NCBI RefSeq assembly: GCF_900205965.1
Contig: NZ_OAOF01000008.1
Coordinates: 62,001 to 126,000 of the forward strand
Reading direction: 5' to 3'
From: Lacrimispora amygdalina
GTDB taxonomy: Bacteria; Bacillota; Clostridia; Lachnospirales; Lachnospiraceae
DNA length: 64,000 nt
The notes under the pieces are model-generated. The model saw only the letters and a list, made by a program, of their open reading frames with translations, searched no databases and had not been told where the DNA came from. The translations under genes and the position numbers were made by a program. Below are positions 44,710-53,531 of the stretch, piece by piece (the stretch's first letter is position 1; every line of letters starts with the position of its first letter).

Positions 44710-45539
44710 TGGAACCTGTATTAGAAGTAAAAAACCTGATGGTGGAGCTTCGCAGGAAGAATCGGATACAACCCATTATTGAGGGCATTGATTTTAAAGT
44801 GTTTCCGGGACAGTGCCTGGGGATTCTCGGAGAGAGCGGCAGCGGAAAGAGTATGAGCCTAAAAGCGGTTATGGGGCTTTTAGGGGCTGACTTTTCAGTA
44901 ACAGGAGAAGCACTTTTTCAGGGAGAGAATTTAATTGGTAAGACAAAGGAACAGCTTCGCCGGATCAGAGGGAAAAGGGTTGCCATGATTCTGCAAAATC
45001 CCATGACCTGCTTTGATCCCTTATACCGGATTGAAGACCAGCTGTCAGAAACCTACAGAGAGCATACGGAGCTGACTAAGAAGGAAATATACGAAAAATC
45101 GCTGACAGTTCTTACCGCTATGCAGATAAAAAATCCGGAAGAGGCTGTTAAAAAATATCCCCATCAGCTGAGCGGCGGCATGCTTCAGCGGATTATGATC
45201 GGCCTTGCCATGTCCATGGAGCCTGATCTCTTAATCGCTGACGAGCCGACTACCGCCATTGATGCCATTACCCAGTTTGAAATCATGAAAGAGTTTATCC
45301 GGATTAAAAAAGAGTCTGATACAGCCATGATCTTTATCAGTCACGATCTTGGAGTGATCTCTGCAGTCTCAGATGAGGTTCTTGTGCTGAACAGGGGGAA
45401 AATGGCAGATAAGGGGACCTTCCGGCAGATTTATGAGCAGCCGAAGGACCCTTATACCCGGCTTCTGGTAGAAAAAAAGAAAGCGGTTATGGATCAGTAT
45501 CACAGAGCCCTGGGAAGGAAAGGAGTGATAAGCCAATGA
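44709..45539 (+). CDS. nikD: Peptide/nickel-type ABC ATPase, NikD-like
   Basis: This 276-residue ATPase has Walker A GESGSGKSMS, signature LSGGMLQR, Walker B LLIADEPTTAID and switch histidine FISHD. The LSGGMLQR variant is seen in NikD/DppD proteins. Starts overlap by one base with nikC and its end overlaps the next ATPase gene by four bases, so the operon is tightly coupled. It pairs with the NikE-like protein to power import. Confidence 0.91.
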   Translation: MEPVLEVKNLMVELRRKNRIQPIIEGIDFKVFPGQCLGILGESGSGKSMSLKAVMGLLGADFSVTGEALFQGENLIGKTKEQLRRIRGKRVAMILQNPMTCFDPLYRIEDQLSETYREHTELTKKEIYEKSLTVLTAMQIKNPEEAVKKYPHQLSGGMLQRIMIGLAMSMEPDLLIADEPTTAIDAITQFEIMKEFIRIKKESDTAMIFISHDLGVISAVSDEVLVLNRGKMADKGTFRQIYEQPKDPYTRLLVEKKKAVMDQYHRALGRKGVISQ

Positions 45540-46321
45540 TAAAAGCAGAACATATTGACGTCAGCTTTAAAAAAGAGAATCAGACAACCCTGTTTGGCAG
45601 GGAACGGCAGCAGGTACTTTTTGATATATCCTTTGAGGTGAGAAAAGGGCAGTGCCTGGGGATTCTGGGTGAGAGCGGGAGCGGAAAAAGTACTCTGGGT
45701 AGAGTTTTATGCGGACTTTTAAAGCCTGATAAAGGAAATGTCCGCTTTGAGGGAGCCAAAAAGGCGGTGATCAGCGTCGTGTTTCAGGATTACACCACTT
45801 CGGCAAATCCCAGATTCACAGTAAAAAGCCTGATCGGTGAAGGGCTGATGGCAAGAGAAAAACGGGAGAAAAAAGCGTTGGACCGCAGGAAAGAGACCAG
45901 TCAGCTTTTAAAACTGGTGGGACTTGATGAAAGTTATCTGCAGCGGCTTCCCCATGAACTCAGCGGAGGTCAGCTCCAGCGTGTCTGCATTGCCAGGGCA
46001 CTGGCTGTAAATCCGGAAGTGATTTTGTTTGACGAAGCCATCAGCTCCTTAGATGCTCACACGCAGGTTCAGATCATGGATCTGTTAAAGCAGATACAAA
46101 AGGAAAAAGGGCTGACCTACATTTTCATCACCCACGACTTAACCTCAGTCACCTATCTATGCAGCCATGTACTGTTTCTTTACAAGGGAAGAGTGGTGGA
46201 AATAAAAGAGACGGAATCCATCAGCGAGGCAAGTCATCCTTACGCGGTGAAACTGCTGAATGCGATTCTTGACGTAGAGGAAACAGATGAGCCGAAGGTC
46301 CCAGACCAGGCTGTTTCATAG
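45536..46321 (+). CDS. nikE: Peptide/nickel-type ABC ATPase, NikE-like
   Basis: This 261-residue ATPase has Walker A GESGSGKST, signature LSGGQLQR, Walker B VILFDEAISSLD and switch FITHD. It is the second ATPase of the importer. The short C-terminus lacks the long oligopeptide-type extension of OppF, in line with NikE. The M14-type deacylase gene starts 17 bases later on what is likely the same transcript. Confidence 0.91.
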   Translation: MIKAEHIDVSFKKENQTTLFGRERQQVLFDISFEVRKGQCLGILGESGSGKSTLGRVLCGLLKPDKGNVRFEGAKKAVISVVFQDYTTSANPRFTVKSLIGEGLMAREKREKKALDRRKETSQLLKLVGLDESYLQRLPHELSGGQLQRVCIARALAVNPEVILFDEAISSLDAHTQVQIMDLLKQIQKEKGLTYIFITHDLTSVTYLCSHVLFLYKGRVVEIKETESISEASHPYAVKLLNAILDVEETDEPKVPDQAVS

Positions 46322-46338
46322 AGGGAGAGGAGATATAA

Positions 46339-47298
46339 ATGATTCAGATAGGAACTATGAAGCTGGAGTCCGGAAAACGGGTCCAGGGAATGCTTCAAGT
46401 AGTAAATCATGATTTGGAACTGCCCGTCTGTGCAGTATGTGGCAGGAGAGAGGGACCTGTAGTACTTATTACAGCCGGGATACATGGAGCGGAATACATC
46501 GGGATACAGACAGCCAGAGAGCTGTCAAAGGAGCTGGATCCGGAAAAAATCAGCGGAACCATTGTGTTTCTTCTTGTGGCAAATCCCCAGGCTGCATTTA
46601 CCTATACCCGTCTTTTTGTCCCGGAAGACGGGAAAAATTTAAACCGGGCATTTCCGGGAAAAAAGGATGGAAGCCTTTCCCAAAAGATCGCGTATACCAT
46701 AGAGCATGAGCTGCACAGCCAGGCAGACTATTACATAGACCTTCACGCAGGAGATACCCACGAGCAGGTAATGCCTTTTGTATATTATCCCGGCGCAGCG
46801 AATGAGGAAGTCATGGATAAATCCAGTAAAATGGCTGAGGCTACAGGTATGGAAATCCGTGTAAAATCTTCTGCAACCACTGGTTCGTATAGTTACGCAG
46901 CAATGGAAGGAGTCCCTTCAATCCTTATAGAGCGGGGAGGAGGCGGAAGTTTTACAAAAGATCAGCTTGCTTCCTATAAAAAGAATGTGGTAAATGTTCT
47001 TTCCTGTCTGGGTGTTATAAGCGCCAGCCAGGAGACAGAAAAAGAAAATTCCCAGAAAGAAGTTATAAATGCTGTTTACACGGATTCTATTGCAGAAGGC
47101 TTCTGGCATCCCACCAGGCAGCCCGGTGAACGGTTCTTACAGGGAGATTTACTGGGAGCGGTAGAAGATGTGTGGGGAACCTCTCTTCAGCTGTGTCATG
47201 CTGAATTTGACGGAATCGTTTTATATGAGACGACAGCCATGGGAGTAAGTATAGGAGATTCCCTGATTGCCTATGGGGAATGCCGCCAGTTGTCATAA
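46339..47298 (+). CDS. Succinylglutamate desuccinylase/aspartoacylase family deacylase
   Basis: This 319-residue zinc carboxypeptidase-fold protein belongs to the AstE/AspA family. Zinc ligands are the His and Glu in GIHGAEYIG and the His in DLHAGD; KNLNRAFPG is the substrate-binding arginine motif. Family members remove acyl groups from N-acyl amino acids. Being the last gene of the NikABCDE-like operon suggests that the importer brings in an N-acylated amino acid or peptide which this enzyme deacylates in the cytosol. No signal peptide is present. Confidence 0.85.
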   Translation: MIQIGTMKLESGKRVQGMLQVVNHDLELPVCAVCGRREGPVVLITAGIHGAEYIGIQTARELSKELDPEKISGTIVFLLVANPQAAFTYTRLFVPEDGKNLNRAFPGKKDGSLSQKIAYTIEHELHSQADYYIDLHAGDTHEQVMPFVYYPGAANEEVMDKSSKMAEATGMEIRVKSSATTGSYSYAAMEGVPSILIERGGGGSFTKDQLASYKKNVVNVLSCLGVISASQETEKENSQKEVINAVYTDSIAEGFWHPTRQPGERFLQGDLLGAVEDVWGTSLQLCHAEFDGIVLYETTAMGVSIGDSLIAYGECRQLS

Positions 47299-47318
47299 TC
47301 CATTCAATGAGCTATAAT
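47290..47318 (+). promoter_or_regulatory. Promoter of topB
   Basis: TTGTCA (47290-47295) and TATAAT (47313-47318) are 17 bases apart. The -35 box abuts the stop codon of the deacylase gene, so topB has its own promoter and need not be part of that operon. Confidence 0.7.
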
Positions 47319-47348
47319 AAAGACAGAAATGCAATTTGGAGGAATAGA

Positions 47349-49556
47349 ATGAAATCTTTAATTATAGCAGAAAAGCCGTCAGTCGCCCGGGACATTGCCC
47401 GGGTGCTTCATTGCACAAAGAATCAGGGAGGTGTTCTGGAAGGAAATGCCTATGTGATTACCTGGGGATTAGGCCATCTGGTTACGCTGGCAGACCCGGA
47501 GGATTACGACCCTAAATATAAAGAATGGAAGATGGAAGATCTTCCCATGATGCCGGATCAGTTTAAGCTTGAGGTAATCAGGCAGACCGGAAAGCAGTAC
47601 AGCGTGGTGAAAAAGCAGATTCACAGAAGTGATGTGGGGGAAATCATCATTGCAACCGATGCGGGACGGGAAGGGGAGCTGGTAGCCCGTCTGATTCTTG
47701 AAAAAGCAGGAAATAAAAAGCCAATTAAACGGCTTTGGATCTCTTCTGTTACAGATAAAGCTATAAAAGAGGGCTTTGCCCGATTAAAGAACGGTCACGA
47801 ATACGACAATCTCTACGATGCAGCCATGTGCCGTGCAGAAGCAGACTGGCTGGTGGGAATCAATGCCACCAGAGCGCTGACCTGCAAATACAATGCACAG
47901 TTAAGCTGTGGAAGGGTTCAGACCCCAACTTTAGCCATGATTGCAAGACGAGAGGAAGAAATTAAAAGCTTTGTACCGAAGTCTTATTACGGCATAACTG
48001 CAAAGGCTTCCCAACCGGCGCTGACGTTTATCTGGCGGGATGAAAAGTCGAAAAGTTACCGCTCTTTTGACCGTGAGCGGCTGGAAGGGCTGTTAAAGCA
48101 GATGAATTCCGGTAAGGAAGGAATTATTACTGAGGTAAAAAGTACTCCGAAAAAAAGTTTTGCCCCCCAGCTGTATGATTTAACAGAGCTTCAGAGGGAG
48201 GCAAACCGGAAGTTTAATTATTCCGCGAAAGAGACCCTGAATATTATGCAGAGACTGTATGAGAATCATAAAGTACTTACGTACCCAAGAACAGATTCCC
48301 GGTATTTGAGCTCCGATATCGTCCCCTCTATCAAAGAGAGACTGGAGGCCTGCGGAGTGGGACCGTACAGAAAGCTGGCAGGGAAATTATATAACGTAAA
48401 GATTGAGGCCAGACCATATTTTGTAGATGATAAGAAAGTATCGGATCATCATGCAATTATTCCCACGGAACAGTTTGTCCAGCTGGATCATATGACTGTT
48501 GACGAGAGAAGGGTTTATGATCTGGTAGTGAGAAGATTTCTGGCAGTCTTATACCCTCCATTTGAGTATGAGCAGACTGAGCTTGAGATGAAGATGGGAG
48601 AGGAAACTCTCGTTGCAAGAGGAAAGACGGTAAAGGCACCAGGCTGGAAAGAAGTCTATGAAACTCAGGACGAAGATGAGGAGGAAGAGGCGGAAGTAAA
48701 AGAGCAGAATCTTCCTTCTGTGAAGAAGGGGGATCCGGTAAAAGGAATTACCCTGCTTCTGACGGAAGGAAAGACTAAGCCGCCGGCTCCATTTAATGAA
48801 GCAACTCTCCTATCTGCCATGGAAAACCCTGTATCCTATCTTGAGACAAAGGACCGGGATATGGCAAAAACCCTGGGAGAAACCGGCGGTCTTGGGACCG
48901 TGGCAACCCGGGCGGATATCATAGAGAAGCTCTTTTCCAGTTTTCTTCTTGAGAAAAGGGGAAAAGATATTTTTCTGACATCAAAGGCAAAGCAGCTTCT
49001 GACTCTGGTTCCGGAGGATTTAAAAAAGCCCGAGCTCACGGCTGACTGGGAGATGAAGCTGTCTGCTATTGCAGCCGGAAAACTAAAGAGAGGTTCCTTT
49101 ATGAAGGATATCAGACTGTATTCAGAGGAATTAATTCAGATGATCAAGTCTGGGGAAGGAAGCTATCGCCACGATAATTTAACCAATACCAAATGTCCGG
49201 TCTGCGGGAAGCGAATGCTTTCTGTGAAAGGAAAAAACAGTGAGATGTTAGTCTGTCAGGACCGGGAATGCGGACACCGGGAAGTGATTTCGAGAACCAG
49301 TAACGCCAGATGCCCGGTCTGCCACAAAAAGCTGGAGCTGAAAGGAAAAGGGGACGGACAGATTTTTGTCTGCAGATGCGGATATAAGGAAAAGCTGTCT
49401 GCCTTTAAAGACCGTCGTGCCAAAGAAGGTGCCGGAGTCTCCAAAAAGGATGTGGCTAAATACATGAACAAGCAGAATAAAGAGGCAGCGGAACCGATCA
49501 ATTCTCCTTTTGCAGCTGCGTTTGCAAAGCTGAATTTAGACGGAGAAAAAGACTGA
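47349..49556 (+). CDS. topB: DNA topoisomerase III
   Basis: This 735-residue type IA topoisomerase has an N-terminal Toprim domain (IIAEKPSVARDIA and the acidic triad in ATDAGREGEL), the catalytic tyrosine in VLTYPRTDSRYL (about residue 309), and two C-terminal zinc-ribbon motifs (CPVCGKRM...CQDREC and CPVCHKKL...CRCG). It decatenates DNA at the end of replication or recombination. The in-frame start at 47280 is less likely than the ATG at 47349, which follows TTGGAGG. Mobile elements often carry TopB genes, but nothing else here points to one. Confidence 0.93.
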   Translation: MKSLIIAEKPSVARDIARVLHCTKNQGGVLEGNAYVITWGLGHLVTLADPEDYDPKYKEWKMEDLPMMPDQFKLEVIRQTGKQYSVVKKQIHRSDVGEIIIATDAGREGELVARLILEKAGNKKPIKRLWISSVTDKAIKEGFARLKNGHEYDNLYDAAMCRAEADWLVGINATRALTCKYNAQLSCGRVQTPTLAMIARREEEIKSFVPKSYYGITAKASQPALTFIWRDEKSKSYRSFDRERLEGLLKQMNSGKEGIITEVKSTPKKSFAPQLYDLTELQREANRKFNYSAKETLNIMQRLYENHKVLTYPRTDSRYLSSDIVPSIKERLEACGVGPYRKLAGKLYNVKIEARPYFVDDKKVSDHHAIIPTEQFVQLDHMTVDERRVYDLVVRRFLAVLYPPFEYEQTELEMKMGEETLVARGKTVKAPGWKEVYETQDEDEEEEAEVKEQNLPSVKKGDPVKGITLLLTEGKTKPPAPFNEATLLSAMENPVSYLETKDRDMAKTLGETGGLGTVATRADIIEKLFSSFLLEKRGKDIFLTSKAKQLLTLVPEDLKKPELTADWEMKLSAIAAGKLKRGSFMKDIRLYSEELIQMIKSGEGSYRHDNLTNTKCPVCGKRMLSVKGKNSEMLVCQDRECGHREVISRTSNARCPVCHKKLELKGKGDGQIFVCRCGYKEKLSAFKDRRAKEGAGVSKKDVAKYMNKQNKEAAEPINSPFAAAFAKLNLDGEKD

Positions 49557-49566
49557 CAGGGCTGAC

Positions 49567-49606
49567 GAAATGCCGGAAGGAAACTTAACTTTCTTTCCGG
49601 TATTTC
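49567..49606 (+). terminator. Terminator after topB
   Basis: A 17-bp stem with two G-U pairs (49567-49583 with 49590-49606) lies 10 bases past the topB stop. The following T-rich stretch is interrupted, so termination may be incomplete. Confidence 0.6.
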
Positions 49607-49645
49607 TAATTATGAAAAGTTTTTTTCATACTTTGGTAAAAGTTT

Positions 49646-49695
49646 AGTAAAATTTTACTTTACTTATTGACGGTGACATGGAGTGTTATTATAAT
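49646..49695 (+). promoter_or_regulatory. Promoter of the LacI/phn operon with 14-bp palindrome
   Basis: TTGACG (49667-49672) and TATAAT (49690-49695) are 17 bases apart. Just upstream of the -35 box lies AGTAAAATTTTACT (49646-49659), a perfect 14-bp palindrome. LacI regulators bind palindromes, so autoregulation by the first gene product is likely. Confidence 0.7.
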
Positions 49696-49721
49696 GAGTT
49701 TGAAAGGTGAGGATATAGATT

Positions 49722-50696
49722 ATGGCTACAATTAAAGAGATTTCAAAGCTTGCGGGTGTTTCGGCTGCTGCAGTGTCCCGGGTGTTGAACCAGGACGATA
49801 CCATTGCGGTGAGCCCGGAGGTAAAAAAGAGGATATTTAAAATTGCCCACGAATTAAAATATGTCCCACCCAGAATGCGTCACGCGCAGAAAAAGAAAGA
49901 GATTGTCATAGGAGTGGCTGACTGGCATATTATCCGCAAGGACAGGACCAACATCAGGCTTTCCTCCCTGGACCTAATTGTAAAGTCCATGTCAGGGAAA
50001 CAGGAAGTCAGATTTTGCCGTCTTGATAAGAATCAGCCGGGCCAGTATGACGGGATTATGGCTTTCGGTGTTTTTTCCCGGGAAGAGATGGAGTTTTTAA
50101 GAATGCAGAGTTATTCCATTGTATTCATTAACTCAGATCCCAAGAATTATGAGTATGACAGCATTGTAATGGATTTTACAAAGGGAATCTGTGAGATGCT
50201 TGATTATCTTATGGTGCGGAAAAAGTACCGCTCTGTCGGGTTTATAGGCGGTCTTTATGAGGAAGGCCAGGTGAAAATCGGCTACCGGAGACTGGAGGGA
50301 ATCCGGGCTTCCTTTACGGAGAGCGGCTATTATGAAGAAGATAATTTCTACATAGGAGACATCAGCCGGGAAAGCGGCTATGAGCTGGCTAAGAAAGCCA
50401 TTTTAACGGGTCATCTGCCGGAAGCGGTTCTTTTAGGCAGTGAAGAAGTTGCAGAAGGAGCTTTGGAGGCATTTCAGGATGCAGGACTTCGTGTGCCGAA
50501 AGACATTGCTGTGGTCATCTATAAGGACATTGAGACGATTGAGTCCAAATGGCCCACCTATACCAAAGTCCGTATGTTTCCTGATATTGTATGGCAGACT
50601 GCCATCAAGCTTTTGCTGGAACAGATTACAGAAGGCCGGAAAGACAATATGACAATTTATCTTCCCACCAAGCTGGAGGTGGGAGACAGCGCGTAA
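49722..50696 (+). CDS. LacI family transcriptional regulator
   Basis: This 324-residue repressor has an N-terminal LacI helix-turn-helix and hinge (ATIKEISKLAGVSAAAVSRVLNQ and the YVPP segment near residue 49) and a periplasmic-binding-protein-like effector domain. LacI proteins normally sense sugars or purines. It is followed within about 50 bases by a PhnD-C-E-E importer and a phosphoesterase, an unusual pairing, since phosphonate importers are usually under phosphate or GntR control. A phosphorylated sugar or nucleotide may be the signal. Confidence 0.92.
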   Translation: MATIKEISKLAGVSAAAVSRVLNQDDTIAVSPEVKKRIFKIAHELKYVPPRMRHAQKKKEIVIGVADWHIIRKDRTNIRLSSLDLIVKSMSGKQEVRFCRLDKNQPGQYDGIMAFGVFSREEMEFLRMQSYSIVFINSDPKNYEYDSIVMDFTKGICEMLDYLMVRKKYRSVGFIGGLYEEGQVKIGYRRLEGIRASFTESGYYEEDNFYIGDISRESGYELAKKAILTGHLPEAVLLGSEEVAEGALEAFQDAGLRVPKDIAVVIYKDIETIESKWPTYTKVRMFPDIVWQTAIKLLLEQITEGRKDNMTIYLPTKLEVGDSA

Positions 50697-50747
50697 TGCC
50701 TCATGATCCCAAGAAAAACCGATGAATCACACGAAAAGGAGAGCAGT

Positions 50748-51863
50748 ATGAAAAAATCAGTTTCTGTATTAATGGCAGCAGCACTCTGTGCATCTATGAT
50801 CGGCGGATGCTCTGGCGCAGGAAAGACCGGAGCTCCGGCAGAGACAACCCAAACAGGGACAGAGAGCGCTTCATCTGCAGCAGGAGCTACAACTGCAGCG
50901 GAGACAAAAGCAGAGAATAAGAAGATTGACAAGCTGAATGTTTATTTTGTACCTTCCAGAGAGCCGGAGGAGATCGTTACCGCTACGGAGCCTTTAAAAG
51001 GTCTGTTAAAGACAGAGCTGGGCAAAGAGGGATATGATATCGGCGAAGTGGTAATTACTGTAGGAACCAGCTATGAAGCAGTAGGAGAAGCTCTTTCTGC
51101 AGGCACCGCAGACATCGGTTTTATTCCAGGAGGCACTTACGCACTTTATGATGACGGCGCTGAGGTGATTCTTACTGCAACCAGAGACGGACTGAGCAAG
51201 AATTCCGATAATGCTAAGGAATGGAATGACGGCAAGCCAACTGAGGCGACGACAGAACAGGCAACCTCTTACCGTTCACTGATTATTGCAGGACCTTCTG
51301 AAAAGGGAAAAGAGCTTGCAGCAAAGATTAACAGCGGTAAAGCGCTGACCTTTGAAGATTTAGACGGAGCAAACTGGAGCGTTATGTCTTCTTCCTCATC
51401 AGCAGGATACATTTACCCGTCCTTATGGCTTCAGAAGAACTTTGAGAAGAACATTTTAAACCTCTCCCATGCCGTTCAATCCGATTCTTACGGCAGCGCG
51501 TTTGCAAGACTGGCTTCCGGTCAGGTAGATGTTTTATGTACCTATGCGGATGCACGCAGGGATTACGAGGAGAAATGGAAATCTGAATACGGCAGAAGCG
51601 GTTCTATCTGGGAAGAGACCAATGTCATTGGTGTAACCCCTCCAATCTTTAATGATACAGTCAGTGTAAGCAAGACTTCCAAGATGATGGATGACAGTTT
51701 CAAAAAAGCGGTTCAGACAGCAATGATCAATATCGGTAATACAGACGAAGGCAAGAAAGTCATTGCAATCTACAGCCACAAGGGATACCAGGCAGCCAAG
51801 AGTTCCGATTATGATGATGAACGTGCGGCTCAGAAGATGATCAAGGAATTAAATGCAAAATAA
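50748..51863 (+). CDS. phnD: Phosphonate/organophosphate ABC binding lipoprotein, PhnD-like
   Basis: This 371-residue lipoprotein (Cys21 in MIGGC) has the PhnD fold of periplasmic-binding family 3.A.1.9: NVYFVPSREPEEI at its start, VGTSYEAVGEALSAGTADIGFIPGGTY, and a serine cluster MSSSSSAGYIYPS that in this family holds the phosphonate or phosphate group. A GGAGAG site precedes the ATG at 50748; the longer frame to 50703 lacks one. A hairpin separates it from phnC. Confidence 0.88.
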   Translation: MKKSVSVLMAAALCASMIGGCSGAGKTGAPAETTQTGTESASSAAGATTAAETKAENKKIDKLNVYFVPSREPEEIVTATEPLKGLLKTELGKEGYDIGEVVITVGTSYEAVGEALSAGTADIGFIPGGTYALYDDGAEVILTATRDGLSKNSDNAKEWNDGKPTEATTEQATSYRSLIIAGPSEKGKELAAKINSGKALTFEDLDGANWSVMSSSSSAGYIYPSLWLQKNFEKNILNLSHAVQSDSYGSAFARLASGQVDVLCTYADARRDYEEKWKSEYGRSGSIWEETNVIGVTPPIFNDTVSVSKTSKMMDDSFKKAVQTAMINIGNTDEGKKVIAIYSHKGYQAAKSSDYDDERAAQKMIKELNAK

Positions 51864-51881
51864 ATAATATAAAACAGGCTG

Positions 51882-51924
51882 CGGAGGCGTCGTAAACGGA
51901 AGGAAAGCGGCGCCTCCGTTTTTT
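51882..51924 (+). terminator. Hairpin with T run between phnD and phnC
   Basis: CGGAGGCG (51882-51889) pairs with CGCCTCCG (51911-51918), followed by T6. It probably reduces readthrough into the ATPase/permease genes relative to phnD. Confidence 0.78.
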
Positions 51925-51944
51925 ACTGGGAAATGAGGGTATGT

Positions 51945-52703
51945 ATGATTGAATTTAATCAGGTGGGCAAAACCTATTCCAACGGCTTTCAGGCTTTAAA
52001 AGACATTAACTTAAAGATTGAGCAGGGAGAATTTGTAGCCATAATCGGATTATCCGGTGCGGGGAAATCCACTCTATTAAGAACGATTAACCGCATGCAT
52101 GACATCACGGAAGGGTCTCTTACTGTAGATGGAGTCAATGTCATGGGCTTAAAAGGTATGGCGCTTCGCCGCTTCCGCCGCAGAATCGGTATGATCTTCC
52201 AGTCTTTTAATCTGGTAACAAGAACCCGGGTGATCAATAATGTTCTCATGTCAAAGGTACCGGATCTTCCGTTTTTTAAGGCACTTTTTGGTATCTTTCC
52301 AAAGAAGGATAAACTGGAAGCACTAGAGGCACTTGATAAGGTAGGAATCTTAGATAAGGCGTTCGTCCGTGCGGACCAGCTCTCCGGCGGCCAGCAGCAG
52401 AGAGTGGCTCTTGCCAGAACACTGGCACAGAATCCACAGATTATTCTGGCAGACGAGCCTGTGGCTTCCCTAGATCCGGTTACGGCGAAACAGGTAATGG
52501 GAGATTTTTTAAGGATCAATAAGGAGATGAACATTACTATACTCTTAAATATTCATCATGTGGATTTAGCCCTTCAGTATGCAGGCCGGGTGGTGGGAAT
52601 CCGGGCAGGAAGGATCGTCTATGACGGACCGGCATCGGATGTAACCCAGGAAATTCTTGATGAGATTTATGAAGGGAAAACAGAAGAGGAGGAAGCAGGA
52701 TGA
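51945..52703 (+). CDS. phnC: Phosphonate-type ABC ATPase, PhnC-like
   Basis: This 252-residue ATPase has Walker A GLSGAGKSTLLR, signature LSGGQQQR, Walker B ILADEPVASLD and switch NIHHVD. The NIHHVD and the DxxxVxGLKxxxLRxxRRxIGMIFQ pattern are typical of PhnC. Two ATGs lie close together (51933 and 51945); the second has better spacing to GAGGG. Its last four bases overlap the first permease gene. Confidence 0.92.
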   Translation: MIEFNQVGKTYSNGFQALKDINLKIEQGEFVAIIGLSGAGKSTLLRTINRMHDITEGSLTVDGVNVMGLKGMALRRFRRRIGMIFQSFNLVTRTRVINNVLMSKVPDLPFFKALFGIFPKKDKLEALEALDKVGILDKAFVRADQLSGGQQQRVALARTLAQNPQIILADEPVASLDPVTAKQVMGDFLRINKEMNITILLNIHHVDLALQYAGRVVGIRAGRIVYDGPASDVTQEILDEIYEGKTEEEEAG

Positions 52704-53521
52704 GTATTTATGACAAGGTATTTCCGCCGAAGAAAATGGTGCTTTCAAACGGAAAAACAGTCTTAAAGCCAGCCTCCAGACTGCCTCTTATTACATTGAT
52801 TCTGGTTTTCTTAACTGCCCTTTCCGTTAAAATCACAGGGTTTGATTTAGGCGTTTTACGGGAACGGGGAGGTCAGTTTTTTGTGATTCTTGGTATGATG
52901 GCTCCTCCGGAATTAAGCTACAGCGCCCAAGTCTGGAAACCTTTGTTTGATACCTTAAAGATGTCACTTCTTGGCACTTTCATCGGTGCCGTGACTGTCA
53001 TCCCCTTTGCCATGGCGGCATCTACCAATATTGTAAAAAATAACGCAGCAGTGGGAATTGTGAGGTTATTTTTAAGTGTTGTAAGAACGCTTCCAACGCT
53101 TGTTACAGCTTTGATAGCTACTTATGTGTTTGGACTGGGGACTCTGGCCGGAACGACAGCCATCGCCGTATTCACATTTGCATACATGGGAAAGATCCTT
53201 TATGAAGAGATTGAGACAGCCGATATGGGGGCATTTGAGGCAATGGAAGCCATCGGAGCCACAAAGGTCCGGGCATTCGTGCGGGCGATTATTCCCCAGG
53301 TACTCCCATCTTACATATCAAATGGTTTGTTTTGCTTTGAGGGAAATGTCCGTTATGCCGCCATTCTTGGATATGTGGGAGCAGGCGGTCTGGGGCTTAT
53401 TTTAAATGAAAAACTGGGCTGGAGAGAGTATCCCAGTGTAGGTATGATTCTGATCATGCTGTTTGTTACTGTATTTTTCATAGAGACGGTGAGCCGTTAC
53501 TGCCGCCGGAAACTGGTATAG
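52700..53521 (+). CDS. phnE: Phosphonate-type ABC permease, PhnE-like (first)
   Basis: This 273-residue permease has about six membrane segments and the PhnE EAA motif EAMEAIGATKVRAFVRAIIPQVLP (about residues 177-200). The start overlaps phnC by four bases. With the next gene it forms a heterodimer, as in streptococcal and lactobacillal PhnDCEE systems. The ATP-dependent import of a phosphonate or phosphate ester is expected from the family. Confidence 0.91.
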   Translation: MSIYDKVFPPKKMVLSNGKTVLKPASRLPLITLILVFLTALSVKITGFDLGVLRERGGQFFVILGMMAPPELSYSAQVWKPLFDTLKMSLLGTFIGAVTVIPFAMAASTNIVKNNAAVGIVRLFLSVVRTLPTLVTALIATYVFGLGTLAGTTAIAVFTFAYMGKILYEEIETADMGAFEAMEAIGATKVRAFVRAIIPQVLPSYISNGLFCFEGNVRYAAILGYVGAGGLGLILNEKLGWREYPSVGMILIMLFVTVFFIETVSRYCRRKLV

Positions 53522-53531
53522 GAGGTGGCAT

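Noticed and set aside
47349-49556. TopB as a sign of an integrative element
   Set aside because: No integrase, relaxase, repeats or other element genes occur nearby, and it has an ordinary promoter.
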